From Solanum dulcamara (Eukaryota; Streptophyta; Magnoliopsida; Solanales; Solanaceae): 64,000 bases of DNA. The translations under genes were made by a program, and so were the position numbers. How positions within the stretch are numbered: the stretch's first letter is position 1; the number at the start of each line of letters is the position of its first letter. A model generated the notes under the pieces. That model was not told the origin of the DNA. It saw nothing but the letters and a program-made list of their open reading frames with translations, and did not search any database. Of the stretch, positions 34,437 through 46,779 are shown piece by piece. The stretch spans positions 65,695,134-65,759,133 of the forward strand of contig NC_077239.1 in assembly GCF_947179165.1 (NCBI RefSeq). Direction: 5' to 3'.

Positions 34437-35100
34437 CTTTTGGAATCCACCCTGATTCCATCTTTGGATACAACATGCCCAAGAAATGTTACTGAGTCTA
34501 GCCAGAATTTGTATTTTGAGAATTTAGCATAAAACTTATGTTCTCGCAATGTTTGTAACACAGTTTTCAGATGCTCCTCGTGTTCTTCCTGGCTACGAGA
34601 GTATATCAAGATGAAATCAATGAAAACTATCACAAACCTATTTAGAAACCACCTGAATACCCTATGCATTAGGTCCATAAATACAACTGGAGCATTAGTT
34701 AACTCGAAAGGCTTCACAAGGAACTCATAGTGCCTATATCGAGTTCTGAATGCTGTCTTGAAAATATCTTCCTCCCTGATTCTAAGATGATGATAGCCAG
34801 ACCAAAGATCAATTTTTGAAAAGTAGACAACTCTCTACAATTGGTCAAACAAGTCCTCTATATGAGGTAAATGATACTTATTTCATATTGTTACCTTATT
34901 TAGCTGCCTGTAGTCAATACACATTCTTAAGGACCTATGTTTCTTCTTTACGCCATGGAGATATACTCGATCTGATAAAACTCTTATCAAGTAAGTCCTG
35001 TAGCTGTTGTTTCAGCTCCTTTGACTCTACTGGTGCCATACGATATGGAGGTATAGATATTGGAAATGTGTCAGGGGCCAAATCGATACCAAAGCTTATC
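34427..35100 (-). pseudogene. Element D reverse transcriptase
   Basis: The palm and thumb are readable at 34717-34430 ([48 protein letters not shown]). The catalytic FIDD box near 34600-34626 reads [10 protein letters not shown], so the second Asp is replaced by Phe. The N-terminal fingers (35100-34720) survive only as scattered words such as [12 protein letters not shown], between stops and frameshifts. The segment is collinear with protease on one side and RNase H on the other. Confidence 0.88.
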
Positions 35101-35102
35101 TC

Positions 35103-35700
35103 TCACACTGGAGGTAATCTTAGAAAATCCTCAGGAAATACGTCAGAAAATTCATTCACCACTGGTATCTTCTCCAAACTAAGTGTTCCCTCTTTGGTGT
35201 CTCTTACCATAGCTAAGAGACCCATGCAACCTTTCTTTAGTAATCTTTGAGCCTTCATAAAAGATATAATTTTACTAACCTTTGGAACTTGACCCCCTTT
35301 AAATACAAAGATAGGATCGTTGGGTATTTCAAATCTGACTATCTTCGCATGACAATTGACTATAACATAGTTAGGAGACAACTAATCCATCCCATCAATA
35401 CATTGAATTCAATCATATCTAGCACAATTAGGTTAGCTAGAGTTTCCCTACCCCCAACTCTAATTTGGCAATCACGATACACATATTCAACTAACAGAGA
35501 ATCCCCCATAAGAGTATCAATAAGAAAAGAATGATTCAACATCTCCGTATGACTAGAAAATTTCAAAGCAAATTATGATAACACATAGGAGTGGGTAGAT
35601 CCAAGATCAATCAAAGATATGCATCAAATGAAAAAACTGAAAGAATACCTATAACTGTTGTATTTGAAGCCTGAGCATCCTGCCTAGTGAGTGCAAAAAC
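35103..35700 (-). pseudogene. Element D protease region and RT linker
   Basis: The 35566-35360 frame carries SLLVEYVYRDCQIRVGGRE and DMIEFNVLMGWISC, the C-terminal half of a retropepsin-like protease (relatives read MGMDWL). The next frame (35381-35103) reads SKIISFMKAQRLLKKGCMG and VVNEFSDVFPEDFLRLPP, the linker before RT. The catalytic Asp loop should lie near 35600; I see a broken LIDLGSTHS-like stretch there (35590-35620), which has Leu for the expected Ser, so DLG or a decayed DSG. Confidence 0.8.
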
Positions 35701-35849
35701 TCTTGCCTAGCCTCTACCACCATTTCTCTGTCCTTGATTTCCAGCAACATGATCACCATTACATCGACCCCTATTTCCTGAAGCATTACGAGTAGTCTGA
35801 GTAGGTACAACTATCTGAGCAGGAGTCTGGGTGGAATTTTTTGGAGGTA

Positions 35850-37086
35850 GAGGACAATCCCTAAGATGATGCCTCAACTAACCACACCAAAAATATCCTT
35901 CTGTCAAAACATGGCACTGGCCTACATATGATCTATCACATGTAGGACAGGATGGAGTAGTGACATACATTTTCCCAAAATTACGATGTCTCTGTGATGA
36001 TGGTGGTTCCTGAGTACCCTATTAATGATTTGGCCGGTATATGGACTATGAAACTGTATCCATTCCTGCTTGAGAGCCCTATTGTTGTCTTTCTTGATAA
36101 CCTTTTTTGTACCTTGCACTATGATCGCCGTTGAAAGAACCCCCTATCTTGGCCTTTTATATGCATCGAAGGCTTCTCGCTCTTCATGACCCTTTTTTCA
36201 ATCTTTCTAGCAAGGTCAACTGCACCTGAGTAGATTAACGTACTTATATTTGGGGCTACTATATTGAATAAATGACTAACCAATCCACTCACGAACCTTT
36301 GAACTCTAGCTATTTCATTGGATACTAAGTAAGGAGCATATGTAGCCAGTTTGCAAAATTTGGTATTATAGGTTGACACATCCATATCTGGAGTCTGTAC
36401 CAATCTATCAAACTGAGTTACATATTTTTGCCTCTGACTGTCAGGAAGAAAATGATCCATGAACAACTTAGTGAACTTATCCCACTTTAGTAGTGCTGCT
36501 CTAGCAGGTCGACCTAGAAATATGATCTCATACCATGTGTAATCCATGTCCTCAAGTTTGTAAGTCGCAAGCTCTCCAGCTCTCTCACTAGAACATTTTA
36601 GTACCCATAACACCTTAAATGTCCCATCTAGGAAACCTTGAGGATCAGCTAAACTATTAGAACTTGTGAACCTTGGTGATTTCAACTTCAAGAACTCTTG
36701 CAAGGATACTTGTTTATTCCAAAAGTGTAAGTTTGTAAAGTAGCCTAAAGTGGTGTTTGTATCTGAACAGGTGCCTGAAGTTGGACTTGAACAACCCTCT
36801 CTTGTCTGTCCATTCTATAGACCAAACCCTCGATGACCCTCTGCATGGAGGTGAGTGCTTTAGCAGTAACATTTTCATGTGATAGTGGAGGCAGGCTAGC
36901 ACTCATTTCAGGAGTGATTTCTGTTGAAATCCTAGTAGTGGTGGCACTACGACCCCTACCTCAACCTATTTTGCGAGCTTCGCCCCTTCCCCTAGCTGAG
37001 TAAGTGGGCTGCCTAGTCGAGGTAATATTTGGTGCCTGAGGAGCACCTGTGGTAGCTCTGTCATTTGATAATCGAGTTCGATCCAT
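35850..37086 (-). pseudogene. Element D Gag
   Basis: Gag forms the particle shell and binds RNA. The ATG at 37086 opens MDRTRLSNDRATTGAPQ, about 200 bases after the primer site. A stop near 36960 and a frameshift near 36740 precede the main frame 36703-36119, which holds the retrotransposon Gag domain (FLKLKSPRFTSSNSLADPQ, WYEIIFLGRPARA, FLPDSQRQKY, MDVSTYNTKFCKLATYAPYL). Further on is a basic linker, a CPTC-containing stretch near 35950, and a zinc knuckle at 35854-35895 that reads YFWCG, a stop, LRHHLRDC. Its first Cys is replaced by Tyr. Confidence 0.88.
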
Positions 37087-37282
37087 CTGATTAACAAAGA
37101 AAAATGAGGTTAGATTCATATCATTGTCTTAAAGGTCACACACATAAGTAGGAATAAGAAGGAAAGACTAGACATATCCTATCACATCCTCGCAGAATCA
37201 CGATTATAGAAATGATCGAAAACATAACTGTAATTGAGATTCTACTACTAACGTGTGCTCCATTAGTCACAGAAAATATCTA

Positions 37283-37297
37283 GGACTCTGATACCAA
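37283..37297 (-). promoter_or_regulatory. Primer-binding site of element D
   Basis: The minus strand reads TTGGTATCAGAGTCC, an initiator-Met tRNA match, three bases inside the LTR end. Confidence 0.85.
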
Positions 37298-37300
37298 CTT

Positions 37301-37602
37301 TGTTACGACCCAATTTAGGATCATGACCGGCTCTAAGGGCATGACTCAGAAAGAAAGCCTTACCAAAATTTTACAAAAAATCGGGCAGAGTTTCCTCTGG
37401 TTTTGGGCCTATCCTAAATTTTTTGTCTCCGAAATCAACCAAAACTAATAATAACACTAAAAAAGGGCACCATATCCATCAATAAATCAACCACTACACA
37501 GTACTACCAATTTATCTCCAAATATAAAAATATAAGTTATACACTAGGAACATGACTGTAATACGAATGAATAATCATGACTCTACTAGAGAAAGGACAA
37601 AT
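37301..37602 (-). repeat. 5' LTR of element D, truncated
   Basis: On the minus strand it ends GGTCGTAACA at 37301. Only about 300 bases remain before the LTR of element G begins at 37603. Confidence 0.6.
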
Positions 37603-39304
37603 TATAATGACCCATTAAGTCGTTTTGAGTACTAGAATTTTTTATTTCATAAAAGACTCATTTCGTAAAATTTTAATGAGTATTTTGCACTATTTGATAA
37701 CTACGATTATTTAGTTGAGGGGTAAATTTAGATAACTAATTTAATTAATGGGAAAATGGATAATTTATTTGATACCCTATAACTTTTATTTTATATTTAT
37801 TGAAATAAATTAATAGGGTTTGGTACTTTTAGTACATAACTATTTTATAAAAGAAAAGAAAAGAGAGAAGATGAGAACTTGCCTGCAAATGATGACAAAA
37901 ATAGTTTCAAGTAAACAAATTTTAGCCGAGCTTTATTCCTTCTATATTCATATATTTATGGTTGCATGGATGGGTAGTATTAATATTATAGTATTGAGTA
38001 GAAACAAAATGGAAGAGATTTTTAAGAGGGTTGCATAATTGATTTTTTTTTCTTTTTCTTTTTTATTGGTTAGAAATTAATGACAATCAATGGCTAATGA
38101 TGCAATGTTTGAAAATTGATGAATTGAGAATTAGTCATTATATTATAGTTTTTATATGTATGGAAGAGATTGCAGAGAGATTAGTGTCATGCATGTAGTT
38201 CGCAGTAAGTTATTTACTGGGCATGTTCTTGATTTCAGTTATAGAAATTTCCTGCGGTATCGCAGTAAAAATTCAAGGTTTTGACCTATTAAAATAGGTA
38301 ATTAAATATTGGGTGTATTGTATTATACGAATATCATTAGAGTTATGTTAATTGGAGGAATTAAGAATTAACCTTAGTCTTGAGATTTAGGAAATTGATT
38401 ATAGATTTGGGTGAGTTTTGGATCTAGGCTAGATATACAGTAATATGGGTGTCTACAGACTCATTTTCTTATGAATATTTTATACCTGATAGATTGGAAA
38501 TGCTCCAAGGCATTGAAGAAAGGAAAAACATTGGTAATTAGCTTGTTTGGCTTTGATTCTTCAGTTGAGGTAGGATTGGGTGTCACGAGCTGACATGATA
38601 TTATTGGATCGGGTGTCATATTTCGGTACAGTAATATTAAAGGAAACCAAATTAAAATGACTTAATGCTATTCAATCTCAAATAACTCATTTCCCCAAAG
38701 AGCGGGATGTGAAGGCCTGAGTCCTTATGCGTGATCTTGATATTGTTGACTGATTATGTAATTGTTCATTGTGTTGTCACTTATCTTATTCTTGTTGGTT
38801 ATCACCTGTTAAGTGCTATGGTTGATTTTTTGCTATTACTTTATGCATATTAATTTCTATTTCGAGTTGGTCGATGATATCTACTTAGTACATGTGGTCT
38901 TGTGTTGACCCTTACTAGTATTTTTCTTCATTTTCCTTTTATGGAATGCATCAAGTGTACCAACAACTTCGACTCGACCTCAACTATATCTAGTATCCAG
39001 CACACCAGGTTCCAGGGTGAGCTATTTATTCTAGCTCCTGTTGGATTCTCTCGGGCATGACATGATGTCCTTAGTTTTCAGACACAATATGTTATTTATT
39101 TATTTTGGTGTTCGATACTCTTAGACTTGATATTTTGAGATTAGATGTCCTTGATGTAATGAATTTCAGGTCTTGGGAATGATATGTAATAGACCCTAGT
39201 GGATTGTTGTTTCTTATTTTCTTAAGTTTAGGTTTGTAGTGTTGGTTCTCCCATCTAGGAGGATAAGTATAGGTGCCACTCATGGACCATTTTGGGTCAT
39301 GACA
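37603..39304 (+). repeat. LTR of element G (1,702 bp)
   Basis: It starts TATAATGACCC and ends TTTGGGTCATGACA, followed by a primer-site-like ACTTCGTATCAGAGC. It is AT-rich without a gene. The partner LTR is not found in the window. Confidence 0.72.
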
Positions 39305-39305
39305 A

Positions 39306-39320
39306 ACTTCGTATCAGAGC
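39306..39320 (+). promoter_or_regulatory. Primer-binding site of element G
   Basis: CTTCGTATCAGAGC matches the initiator-Met tRNA site with one change and lies just after the LTR. Confidence 0.7.
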
Positions 39321-40120
39321 TTTAAGTTTGGTGATCTTATCACACAAGGACATGTCTAGTAGAGTCTTGCGGAATGGTACAGAGACACTTTTACGTTTCT
39401 TCGAGAAGAAACAAGACTTTAGAAAAAATTCATTCCTTCTTTCTTTTATACTATTACTTGAATCCAATTGGTATCTAACTTTCTTTACTCTATTTTCGCA
39501 AATGATCATAGCTAGAGAAATAACAATGTCTAAGCCATTCGTTAGACTAGGTACTAAATTGGAGTATCGTAAAGAGTATGTGGTATTTGATAAATTGAGT
39601 ATGTGTGTGATTGTAATAGGGACCAGACTGGTTGATTGTGAGTAGCTAAAATTGAAGAAATAGAGTCAGATGAATGGATATGTTTGATATGGGCACTATG
39701 AAAGGAGTATCTTGTGTTATTCGACCTTAGTTCTGTACATTTTTATGTTACTACCTACTTTATTTTGGATATGGCTTGGAGTATGATTTTCTATATATGC
39801 CCACATGTGTTTCCATATCTATGGGTTGTTTTCTTAATGCTGGACTAGGTGTGCGGATCATGTGATTGTTATCTTGGTAGGGTGACATCCTTAGGAAGAC
39901 TTGGTTATTTGAGTTATGGAAAATTTGGATAGTTGAAGTATATCAATGGTTCTGCATATACCAGTTTCCTTATAAGAATATATAGAAGAGCTACCATGAA
40001 TACGTATAATTGTTTGATAGTCTTAAGATTCATCTAGTCGTCGGATCTAGTTTTGTCGCACTTAAGGGTTGTTTACAGCTATTGATCTAATATTTTTGAT
40101 AGTGTTGTTAGAGGTTCTAT
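39321..40120 (+). other. Leader and decayed 5' interior of element G
   Basis: It shares CTAGTAGAGTCTTGCGG with other gypsy leaders here. No open gag start is preserved. Confidence 0.45.
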
Positions 40121-40357
40121 ATGACTTGGGCAGCGTCTTCTGACTTCTTTGTAGAGAAGAATATCCCCCGGACCTTGAGGGACGAGAGGGGAGATGAGTT
40201 CCTAAATATAGAGCAAGAGAAGATTTCCATTGATGCCTATGAGGACAAATTTTGTGCCTTATCTAGATATGATACTTACCTTTGCTTTAAGACAAAAGAG
40301 CATATTTCACTGCTTTGTAAAAGAATTAAGGTCAGAATATCTACTGCGGTTTTATAG
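40121..40357 (+). pseudogene. Gag fragment of element G
   Basis: A short piece of the retrotransposon Gag domain: RTLRDERGDEFLNIEQ, then KISIDAYEDKFCALSRYDTYL, which fits the same helix pair seen in the other Gags of this window (FLNLRKRGMS, YNTKFCKLATYAPYL). About 80 codons survive. The flanks have no further domains that I can identify, and a stop ends the frame at 40357. It lies about 800 bases after the primer site, the right distance for gag. Confidence 0.7.
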
Positions 40358-41231
40358 ATTGAGTGTATATCAAAGAGGGACATGATACGACTACTACAAC
40401 AATATCAATGCTTACTTAGTTAGAGTTATGGATTGTGTTACTTCTTCTAGTGACCTGATCTATGAAAGGACGCATATCTCTTAGGCTAGAGACGAAATGC
40501 ATTTGGTAATGTTTTGCAGGTATTCAATGGGTAGAAATGTGTAGGCCATTTGGGTATGATCTTCTCAATAGGTATAATGTGGTACTAGTTGTATATGAAA
40601 ATAGATACGTCGATTGTCAAGTACGAGTACTAACTACTTAAGGAGTTATCAATTGTATCACATGCTCATATAATGAGATCCGATGTTGAATTCACACTTG
40701 AGAAACCAACTAGTTTGTTACTACGGACGTTTGGGTTAAGCATTGTTTATAAGGAAAATTTTAATGGTGGATCTTTGATAAGATTAATGTGTTTAGGTTG
40801 TTGAGTGTATCATGAGGATTCTAACTGGGGACTGGTGATTTCATGATAAGATCCAAGGAACTAGATTGATATATGAACGACAAGATTATGGGTAAAGAAA
40901 GTCCCAACGAGTAAACTTGGGCAAAGGTAATTAAAGATTTTAGTACGAAAGTGCGTATAAAATTGGTTTACTCCCTTCAATTTGATTGGTGTAGCTAAGT
41001 TTAAGGTTTCACATAGATGGCAAGGTTGACTTGTGGTGATGGCAAGAGCTATTGAGAATGATGGTAACAAGAGTTCATGATAGATTGTAGTTGGGATGCA
41101 ACTATATGCTAAAAATTTTCAGTTTAATAAATTCGGTATAATAATAACAACTTGCGAATATCTAAGATTGTAGTTTGCTACTATTTGGCGAGTCATGTGG
41201 TCTTATGGAAAGTTATGGGATGTGTTGAAAC
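40358..41231 (+). other. Decayed interior between elements G and H
   Basis: No domain was recognised. It may be further decayed gag or pol of element G. It stops where the LTR of element H begins at 41232. Confidence 0.35.
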
Positions 41232-43462
41232 TGTAATACTCCCTAAAACGTTGTATGTGGTATTTCAATTCTCGACAAAAATAATACTTCTTCTATATTT
41301 TGGGCATAACTTTTTATAGAAGAGTCCAAATTAGGTGATTAAAATTTTTGAATAACCCCAATGGTATTACCTACAACTTTCATTGATACCATATCTTAAT
41401 ATTCGGAGGATATGTAGGTCAAATAAATTAATTATTGCAAGACATGGTGTTGTAAAGAAATGGAGTATTTGTAGAAGAAAATCATATCTCACTGTAGGAT
41501 GCTCCAAATGACTTTATTCTTGAACGAAATAAAAATATACTTCTAGATATACAATTCATTTTCATTTCTTTTGGTTAGCATTTGTAGAACAAAATAAGTA
41601 GGGCTGGATTTTCAATCTTCGAGTTGGAGTTTGTTTTAGTGCTTTTCGCTGAAACACCAAATCCTAATTAGGAAATTATCTTGTTCAAACACATCTCCAA
41701 AAAAGGTATTCTGTTAAAAGAAGGTTCATCTCACCAACCATGGAAAGATCTAGATCCATTTGACATCACTCATGACATCAATAGTCGTCCATTTGACATC
41801 ATCCATGAGATCACAATCCTCAATTGAATTTTGAAGATCATCCTTTGTAATTAATTTTATTTATTGTTAATTCCCTCCTCTACACCTATAAATACCCACC
41901 TTATTTTCTTATTTTATTCATCAAGCTTTTTCAAGAAACTCTTGTTTCTATATAGTTCTTACTCATTCTCAAATATAGTTTTAGTTTTTAGTAGTGTAGA
42001 AATATTATTCCAGTGATTCTTATACTTCGGGAAGTACACAAAATGCTTCAGTGAGGAGAAAATACTAGGAGTTCAAGAGTGGTCATTGAGTTCTTTAATT
42101 CGGAGTAAAGCTTTGAATTCTAGATATGTAAGGCTATTCATAGCATTGAATTGAGTTTGTTCATGCGCCCAATATTTAAATTTATCGTAATTGAGTTATA
42201 ATTGAGTTTTACCCAAATCTTTAATTCTAAATGAATTAATTCTTCTTCTATTGAGTTAGATATATTTATGCATTGAGATTATTATTATTTTTATCTCTCA
42301 TATTATTAGAATTATTGTTCATGGTTACTTTCTCATGGACCCTAATTGATTTGATGTTCATGAATAGTTTTACACATGTTTTGAGTAAAGATGTTGGATT
42401 TTAATATTTATTGACAACAAGAGTGATTTAAATTAATACTATATATGTATTTTATTGAGTTTTGAAAGAGAAAAATAATTGAGTTTAAATGAATTTGAGT
42501 AAATGATGTTTTGATAAGATGTAAATAATGTTTTAAAGTGTAATGATTGATGAAGAGGTAATAAGATGAAGTTGATGTTTTTCCAATACGACTAGATGAT
42601 GATTTTAATATGAGCAAATATTTTGGGAGTAGTATTGAGTATCAAGTTGGGTAAGAGTTTATTTGACTCAAACCCCAGAACTATGTAGCCAGCGTAGGAT
42701 AGAGTCTCTACCTCTTAGGTCCCAAAAAGAAGACTTTGATGATTGGATCCAAGATGTTGATGTCCTTTACCCTGGCAAGGTATTGGATGGATATGGCAAC
42801 GACATCGCTTCGTTGTATCATCACTAGCTCATAAGTGATGATTGTTGGTTAGAGAAATTCCTAACTGAGTAAGCATTGCTTATTATTATTATTATTATTA
42901 TTAAATTTGCATTACATATTGATGTTGAGATGATGTTGAGTTCTAAGATGAGTCTTTCTAAGAGAAGTTTCCTAATATCTGTCCTTACTTTCCTACCATC
43001 TTACGTACTCGTATATTCCATGCAATGATGTCATTTGACCTGAATCATTTTATGATGCAAATACAGGTGTTAGAGATCCTTAATAGGTGCACCGTTGAAG
43101 ATCATTACTTTCCAGCTATTTGGTGAGTCCTTCTTGTATTCGAAGGAACTCTTTATCCTTTTATTATAGTTAATTATTATGCTTCTTTTTAGGTAGCCAT
43201 GGATATGTCATTAGCACCGTTTGATAGTGTTAGAGGCTTCATAGACAGATTTTGTAATTAGAGTAGTTCTCTTTTTAAACTTTTTCTAAGAATTATTTCT
43301 TTTATTTGATATTGATGATGGCGATCCCACATAAGTATTCTTTTTTTCACTTAAGTCTTCCGCTAATGAACGAATGAGTGATGAGACCAAGTGGTTCTCT
43401 TGGAGGCCAGAGATGGTTTTTGAGTGTCGGCTACGACTAGAGTACCCTCTCAAGGCATGACA
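41232..43462 (+). repeat. 5' LTR of element H (2,231 bp)
   Basis: It starts TGTAATACTCCC and ends CAAGGCATGACA, with the primer site four bases on. It contains an (ATT)n microsatellite at about 42880-42903. Near 43070 it has GTTAGAGATCC, the empty form of the site occupied by the solo LTR in the 3' LTR. Confidence 0.88.
41887..41894 (+). promoter_or_regulatory. TATA box in 5' LTR of element H
   Basis: TATAAATA in the context CACCTATAAATACCCACC; conserved at the same place in the 3' LTR (48916-48923). Confidence 0.7.
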
Positions 43463-43465
43463 TAC

Positions 43466-43479
43466 TTGGTATCAGATCA
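43466..43479 (+). promoter_or_regulatory. Primer-binding site of element H
   Basis: TTGGTATCAGATCA, an initiator-Met tRNA match, lies four bases after the LTR. Confidence 0.82.
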
Positions 43480-43672
43480 CAAAGTTCAAGAGTCCTAGGG
43501 TTTCTATGAAGTCGTATGTAGTAGAATCTTTCTTATGGGAGTGTCGTGCACCACACTTATAATTAGGAGGCTATAGGACATTATGAATTGTTTCACTTCT
43601 TTCATAATCTTAGTTCGTGCGATAGAATTTAACTCTTTAAAACTTCCTTTCTAATTTGTGCGTTTATACCAT

Positions 43673-44834
43673 GCCTCCTAAACGTACAGCTAGTCAGAGG
43701 AACGCTGCCATCACTAAGGTTCCATAGTTAGAGATGCCTCTACCGAGAACTAGGGGCCGGCTTGCATGGTCTATTGAGGTACACCAAATACCTACTGTTC
43801 ATACCACTCCTACTTTGGAGGTAGAATTAATAGGAGCTATTACCATGCTCACTCAACTGGTAGCTGCCCAGTTGGGTAACAATAGTTCACCAACTCCTAG
43901 CTCTAGCTCTTAAGAGTTGTCTTCCACCACAAGGATTAGAGATTTTTTGAGGATGAACCCGCTAATCTTTATAGGGTCTAAGGTTGAGGAGGATCCTTAA
44001 AATTTTATTGATGAGATGTGAAAGATCTTGAAAGAAATTCATACTACCGAGGTTGAGGGTGTTGGGTTGGTTTCTTACTAGCTCAGGGATGTGGTGAGCG
44101 TGTGGTATGACCAGTGGGAGTAGAGTCGCGGAGAGGATGCTGGACCTGTATGAGTTTGTGAACCTCAAGCAGGAGAGCATGACTGTAAAGGAGTATAGTT
44201 TAAAGTTTATTCAGTTGTCCAAATATGCCCTAGAAATGATTCCTCATATGTGGTCCAAGATGAGAAAGTTTGTCTCTGTCCTAGGCAAACATGTAAAGAG
44301 AGAATGTAAGGTAATGCTAATGATTTCTGATATAGATTTTTCTAGATTGATGGTGTATGATTAATAGGTTGAGGATGACAAGAAAAAGGACCAAGAGGAA
44401 CACTTAAGAAAGAAGGCTAAGTCTGCTGGGCATGAGAACGAGCAAAAGCAAGAGAAGGGTAACAAGTCCTTCTTTCAGAAGGGGTCTTCTAATTATGCAC
44501 CTTCTTCAACAAGTGCTTTTACACCTAATCAGAGGTTGCTGAGTTACTAGAACTTTGGAGCTTAGGGTTCTCAGTTCCAATTAAGTGTGGCTCAAGGTTC
44601 TAGAGGAAAGCCACTGTGTGCTATATATGGGAAGCTCCATTTGGGAGAGTGTCGTGTGGGTACCAATGCTTGCTACGGATGTTGAACGAAAGGTCACTTC
44701 CAGAATGAGTGTCCTTCAAAGAGACAGGGAGATAGAAATAGTAAAGCTCAATTTTCTTCTATAGCTTCGCAAAATAGAGGTAATCAGAGAGGTGCAACTT
44801 CAAAATGTAGGCGTGGGAATAAACCGTCTGTATA
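43673..44834 (+). pseudogene. Element H Gag
   Basis: The start ATG at 43673 opens MPPKRTASQRNAA. The Gag domain follows (FLRMNPLIFIGSKVEEDP, FIDEM, SVWYDQWE) with several stops, most of which look like CAA or CAG to TAA or TAG and TGG to TGA changes. A frameshift near 44100 leads to the second half (LYEFVNLKQESMTVKEYSLK, FIQLSKYA, MSKMRKFVSV-like region). Two zinc modules lie at 44617-44655 (CAIYGKLHLGEC, with Tyr for the second Cys) and 44671-44712 (CYGC, a stop, TKGHFQNEC, where the knuckle residues are intact). Confidence 0.9.
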
Positions 44835-44861
44835 ATATGGGTAGTCGCCAAGACCAAGAAA

Positions 44862-45454
44862 ATGCACCCAATATTGTTACTGATATGCTCCGAGTCCTTT
44901 CTTTTGATGTGTATGCATTACTTGATTCGGGTGCTATATTATCTTTTGACTTCTTACTTGGCTAGTAAATTTCAGATCCTTTCTGAGTGTCTTCTTGAGC
45001 CTTTTAGCATGTCTACTCCTATTGGTGAGTCTATCTTAGCTAAGAGGGTCTATAGAGATTGTACTATGTCAATCTATCACAGGGATACCATGGCTGGCTT
45101 AGTTGAGTTGGACATGGTTGATTTTGATGTAATTCTTAGCATTGACTGGCTTTATGCTTGTTATGCCTCAATTGATTGTAAGACCTGAATTGTCAAGTTT
45201 CAATTTCCAAATGAGCCTATTTTAGAGTGGAAGAGGAGTTCTATAGTGCCTAGGGGTAAATTTATTTCCTACCTTAAGGCCAGAAAGTTAATCTCCAAGG
45301 GATGCATATACCATCTCTTGAGTCAGTTTCCGTTGTGAGTGAGTTTCCTGAAGTCTTTTCTGAGGACCTACCCAGAATCCCTCCTGATAAAGAGATAGAC
45401 TTTGGTATTGATGTCTTTTCTGATACATAACCTATCTGCATTCCTCCTTATAGG
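44862..45454 (+). pseudogene. Element H protease and RT linker
   Basis: The retropepsin active-site loop LLDSGAILSF is readable near 44918-44947, then a frameshift occurs. The rest of the protease continues in another frame (FSMSTPIGESILAKRVYRDC, VELDMVDFDVILSIDWL), ending in a stop after DCKT. The linker to RT ([20 protein letters not shown]) is partly readable up to the RT frame at 45455. Not functional as it stands. Confidence 0.85.
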
Positions 45455-46185
45455 ATGGCTCCAGCTGAGGTGAAAGAGTTGAAAGAACAACTGAAAGACC
45501 TCCTAGATAAGGGATTTATTAGGCCAAGTGTCTCACCTTGGGGCGCTCCTATCCTATTCGTGCGAAAGAAATATGGGTCCCTTAGAATGTACATTATTTA
45601 CCGACCACTAAACAAGGTCACCATAAAGAACAAGTATCCTCTCCCTAGGATAGATGATTTATTTGACCAACTTCAGGGTGCCACATGCTTCTCTAAGATA
45701 GACCTCAAATCAGGCTATCATCAATTGAAAGTGAGAGAATGTGACATCCCAAAGATGGCTTTCCGAACCCGCTATGGTTATTTTGAGTTTCTTATTATGT
45801 CCTTTGGATTGACAAATGCTCATGCAGCTTTTATGGACCTTATAAACCAGGTATTCAAGACATACCTGGATACGTTTGTGATTGTCTTCATCGATGATAT
45901 TTTGGTCTACTCTAGAAGTAAGAGTGAGCATGATAATCACCTTAGGATTGTCCTTCAAACTATTAAGGAGAGCGAGTTGTATGCTAAGTTTTCGAAGTGT
46001 GAGTTTTGGCTTGCGTCTATAGTGTTCCTAGGCCATATTATATCTGGTGGTGGAATTCGAGTTGATACTTAAAAGATTAAGGCATTTAAGAACTGGCCCA
46101 GACTCACCACTCCAATTGACATAAGAAGTTTCTTAGGTTTGGCTGGTTACTATAGGAGGTTTTTGAGGGATTCTCATCTATATCC
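45455..46185 (+). pseudogene. Element H reverse transcriptase
   Basis: The best-preserved RT in the window: an unbroken frame of 205 codons (45455-46072) with the fingers ([19 protein letters not shown]), [13 protein letters not shown] carrying the first catalytic Asp, [17 protein letters not shown], and the catalytic box [10 protein letters not shown] with both Asp. A stop after GGGIRVDT (46070-46072), where relatives have a Gln or Glu codon, and a frameshift near 46165 in the thumb and connection region break the polyprotein. It sits between protease and RNase H in the normal order. Confidence 0.92.
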
Positions 46186-46191
46186 TCACCA

Positions 46192-46779
46192 TTGATTAAG
46201 CTAACTCAGAAAAAGGCTATGTTTCAATGGTTTGATGCTTTTGATAAAAGCTTTCAAGAGTTGAAAGCTAGATTGACTACTTCTCCAGTACTGTCCTTAC
46301 CTAAGGGAACGAATGGTTTTGTAATCTATTATGATGCTTCTAGAGTTAGGTTGGGATGTGTGTTGATGCAGAAAGGTAAGGTCATTGTCTATGCCTCTGG
46401 AGAGCTTACGACTCATGAGAGGAACTACCCCACTCATGACCTTGAGTTAGCAGCTGTGGTATTTTCTCTTAATATCTGGCGTCACTATCTTTATGGTGCA
46501 CATGTAGATGTATTCACAGACCATGAGAGCTTGCAGTATGTATTCAGTTAGAAGGAGATGAACTTGAGGCAGAAGAGATAGCTAGAGTTGCTCAAGGATT
46601 ATGACATGAGCATTCTCTACCACCCAAGTAAATCAAACATCTTTGTCGATTCTCTAAGTAGGTTATCCATGGGGAGTACGACCTATGTGGAAGCAAAAAA
46701 TAAGGAGTTGGCAAAGAAGTGCATAGACTTATGCATTTGGGAGTTTAACTTATTGACTCTATTGAGGGCGATACAATAG
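46192..46779 (+). pseudogene. Element H RNase H and connection to integrase
   Basis: Frame 46192-46551 carries [36 protein letters not shown] (catalytic Asp in YYDAS), [20 protein letters not shown] (catalytic Glu) and [13 protein letters not shown] (third Asp), then a stop where relatives read TQK. The next frame (46588-46779) continues with LKDYDMSILYHPSKSNIFVDSL. The RNase H core residues are all present, so this domain is nearly intact apart from the broken polyprotein. Confidence 0.9.

Noticed and set aside
42880..42903. (ATT)n microsatellite as a feature of interest
   Set aside because: An ordinary short microsatellite inside an LTR; it is noted only in the LTR entry.
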